From Brevundimonas sp. (GTDB lineage Bacteria; Pseudomonadota; Alphaproteobacteria; Caulobacterales; Caulobacteraceae), in the NCBI GenBank assembly GCA_022712235.1, contig JALAGW010000188.1:1-5941 (forward strand): a DNA stretch of 5,941 nucleotides, given 5' to 3'. The notes below the pieces were generated by a model. The model was given only the letters and a program-made list of their open reading frames with translations. It was not told where the DNA came from and made no database searches. The translations under genes were made by a program, and so were the position numbers. Below, in pieces: positions 4,921-5,941 of the stretch; position 1 is the stretch's first letter, and every line of letters begins with the position of its first letter.

Positions 4921-5436
4921 ATGGACCGCGCACAAAAAGCCGAGTCGATCGAATCGCTGAAGAGCGTGTTCGCCGACGCGGGCGCCGTGGTCGTGACCCA
5001 CAACCTGGGTCTGACCGTTGCGGAGATGGAAGACCTGCGTGGTCGCCTTCGTAAAGAAGGCGGCGCGTTCAAGGTGGTGAAAAACCGTCTGGCGCTGAAG
5101 GCGCTGGGCGTCGAGGAAGGCAGCGAGTACCACGACCTGTTCAAGGGTCCCGTGGGCATCGCATACGCCGCCGACCCCGTCACTGCTGCGAAGGTCGCGG
5201 CTGAATTCGCCAAGGGCAACGACAAGTTCAAGCTCATCGGCGGCTTCATGGGCGACAAGGTGCTGGACGCTGCTGGCGTCGACGCCCTGTCCAAGCTGCC
5301 GTCGCTGGACCAACTGCGTGGCAAGCTGATCGGCCTGCTGCAAGCCCCGGCGACCAAGGTCGCTGGCGTTCTGCAAGCGCCCGCCGGCCAACTGGCTCGC
5401 GTCTTCAACGCCTACGCGACCAAAGACGCCGCCTAA
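4921..5436 (+). CDS. rplJ: 50S ribosomal protein L10
   Basis: A 171-residue protein, the normal length for bacterial L10 (uL10), which anchors L7/L12 dimers to 23S rRNA at the GTPase-associated centre and forms the stalk base. Recognisable regions are the N-terminal rRNA-binding domain beginning MDRAQKAESIESLKSVF, FKVVKNRLALKAL (50-62), LFKGPVGIAYA (73-83) and KFKLIGGFMGDKVL (102-115). The C-terminal helix, about 133-165, binds L12 dimers and contains the near-repeat LLQAPATKVA / VLQAPAGQLA (139-148, 150-159). The ATG at 4921 is preceded by GGAGA (4911-4915). The reading frame stays open upstream to 4666, but that extension lies in the untranslated leader and is not L10-like. Codon choice is biased (CTG, CGT/CGC, AAG), as in highly expressed genes. 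Two GANTC sites occur at codons 8-12. Confidence 0.97.
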   Translation: MDRAQKAESIESLKSVFADAGAVVVTHNLGLTVAEMEDLRGRLRKEGGAFKVVKNRLALKALGVEEGSEYHDLFKGPVGIAYAADPVTAAKVAAEFAKGNDKFKLIGGFMGDKVLDAAGVDALSKLPSLDQLRGKLIGLLQAPATKVAGVLQAPAGQLARVFNAYATKDAA

Positions 5437-5478
5437 GCCTCGTCATCTCTGCATACCTCTCTGAACCTCATCCTACCG

Positions 5479-5485
5479 AAGGAAG
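5479..5485 (+). promoter_or_regulatory. Strong ribosome binding site of rplL
   Basis: AAGGAAG lies 6 nt before the rplL ATG in the 55-nt rplJ-rplL spacer. The spacer holds no terminator or obvious promoter. The strong independent site fits the need for about four or more L12 copies per L10 from the same mRNA. Confidence 0.75.
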
Positions 5486-5491
5486 ACTAAC

Positions 5492-5875
5492 ATGGCTGAT
5501 CTCGCCAAAATCGTTGAAGAACTGTCGGCTCTGACCGTCCTGGAAGCCGCTGAACTGTCGAAGCTGCTGGAAGACAAGTGGGGCGTCTCGGCCGCCGCTC
5601 CGGTCGCCGTCGCCGCTGTCGCCGCTGGCGGTGGTGAAGCCGCTCCGGCTGGCGAAGAGCAAACCGAGTTCACCGTCGTCCTGGTTGACGGCGGCGACAA
5701 GAAGATCAACGTGATCAAGGAAGTCCGCGGCGTCCGCACCGACCTGGGTCTGAAGGAAGCCAAGGACCTGGTCGAAGGCGCTCCGCAGAACGTCGTCGAG
5801 AACGTCTCGAAGCAAGTCGCCGAAGAGCTGAAGAAGAAGCTCGAAGAAGCCGGCGCCAAGATCCAGATCAAGTAA
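5492..5875 (+). CDS. rplL: 50S ribosomal protein L7/L12
   Basis: A 127-residue protein, close to the E. coli L7/L12 length. It forms the flexible ribosomal stalk that recruits and activates the translational GTPases (EF-Tu, EF-G, IF2, RF3). The N-terminal dimerisation domain, about 1-32 (MADLAKIVEELSALTVLEAA), binds the L10 helix. An Ala/Pro/Gly-rich hinge spans about 33-55, and the globular C-terminal domain spans 56-127. The factor-binding surface is visible at KKINVIKEVRGVRTDLGLKEAKDLVEGAP (70-98), with conserved lysines K71, K76, K88 and K91. The usual T-G-L-G-L loop reads T-D-L-G-L (83-87) here, a mild departure. The gene is downstream of rplJ in one operon, with its own strong ribosome binding site. 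Codon use is strongly biased, as expected for one of the most abundant proteins. Confidence 0.98.
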   Translation: MADLAKIVEELSALTVLEAAELSKLLEDKWGVSAAAPVAVAAVAAGGGEAAPAGEEQTEFTVVLVDGGDKKINVIKEVRGVRTDLGLKEAKDLVEGAPQNVVENVSKQVAEELKKKLEEAGAKIQIK

Positions 5876-5888
5876 GATCGGATTTTGC

Positions 5889-5910
5889 GCTTCGGCCCTC
5901 GGGCCGAGGC
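5889..5910 (+). terminator. GC-rich hairpin after rplL (attenuator or processing site)
   Basis: Positions 5889-5897 pair with 5902-5910 in nine pairs (one G-U) around the loop CTCG, starting 13 nt after the rplL stop. The next bases are TCAGACTTC, with no T-run, so it is not a classical strong intrinsic terminator. In the common bacterial order rplJ-rplL-rpoB-rpoC this position carries a partial terminator and RNA-processing site in E. coli; a similar role is possible here. The remaining 31 bases to the window edge hold nothing I can call. Confidence 0.45.
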
Positions 5911-5941
5911 TCAGACTTCAAGGAACGGGCCGGAGGGAAAC

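Noticed and set aside
4563..5408. Minus-strand open frame of 281 codons opposite rplJ and its leader
   Set aside because: Ser/Arg/Ala-rich shadow of a highly expressed ribosomal protein gene; high GC and codon bias keep the reverse frame open.
1..5941. CRISPR arrays, tRNAs, insertion sequences, attachment sites or phage genes
   Set aside because: No spaced repeats, cloverleaf, terminal inverted repeats with target duplications, or transposase/integrase motifs were seen.

Overview
The window looks like a chromosomal segment from an alphaproteobacterium of the Caulobacterales, most likely close to Brevundimonas. This is inferred from the high GC content, the strong third-position G/C bias, the style of the L10, L12 and DUF47/PiT proteins, and the scarcity of GANTC sites. 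I see only about five GANTC sites, far fewer than base composition predicts, as expected where the CcrM methylase is active. There are no mobile elements, CRISPR arrays, tRNA or rRNA genes. Most of the content is ordinary housekeeping and regulatory genes.

Left part (1-1721): the first 28 codons of a Rossmann-fold NAD(P)-binding reductase read leftward off the edge. A HxlR-type winged-helix regulator diverges from it, and the 55-bp gap holds a candidate operator palindrome. The regulator converges on a TPR + aspartyl/asparaginyl beta-hydroxylase protein read on the minus strand. The two stop codons share the single tetranucleotide CTAG.

Middle part (1722-3999): a 176-bp divergent intergenic region, then a tight three-gene plus-strand operon. 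It encodes a DUF47 (PhoU-like) phosphate-transport regulator, a PiT-family phosphate permease and a small NUDIX hydrolase. The gaps are 6 bp and then a 1-base TGATG overlap, so the products are probably co-regulated: phosphate uptake, its control, and a nucleotide or inositol pyrophosphate hydrolase.

Right part (4000-5941): a secreted DUF2059-family gene is broken by a frameshift next to a GATCGATC tandem repeat. Its stop codon lies inside the -35 element of the probable rplJ promoter. A structured leader of about 265 nt follows, with a long hairpin just upstream of the ribosome binding site and a 12-nt near-repeat. This is the place expected for L10(L12) autoregulation. Then come rplJ (L10) and rplL (L7/L12), the ribosomal stalk operon. 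A stable hairpin without a T-tract follows rplL; rpoB probably lies beyond the edge.

The points most worth a second look are the frameshifted DUF2059 gene and the rplJ leader structures. I see no evidence for a wholly new multi-gene system here.
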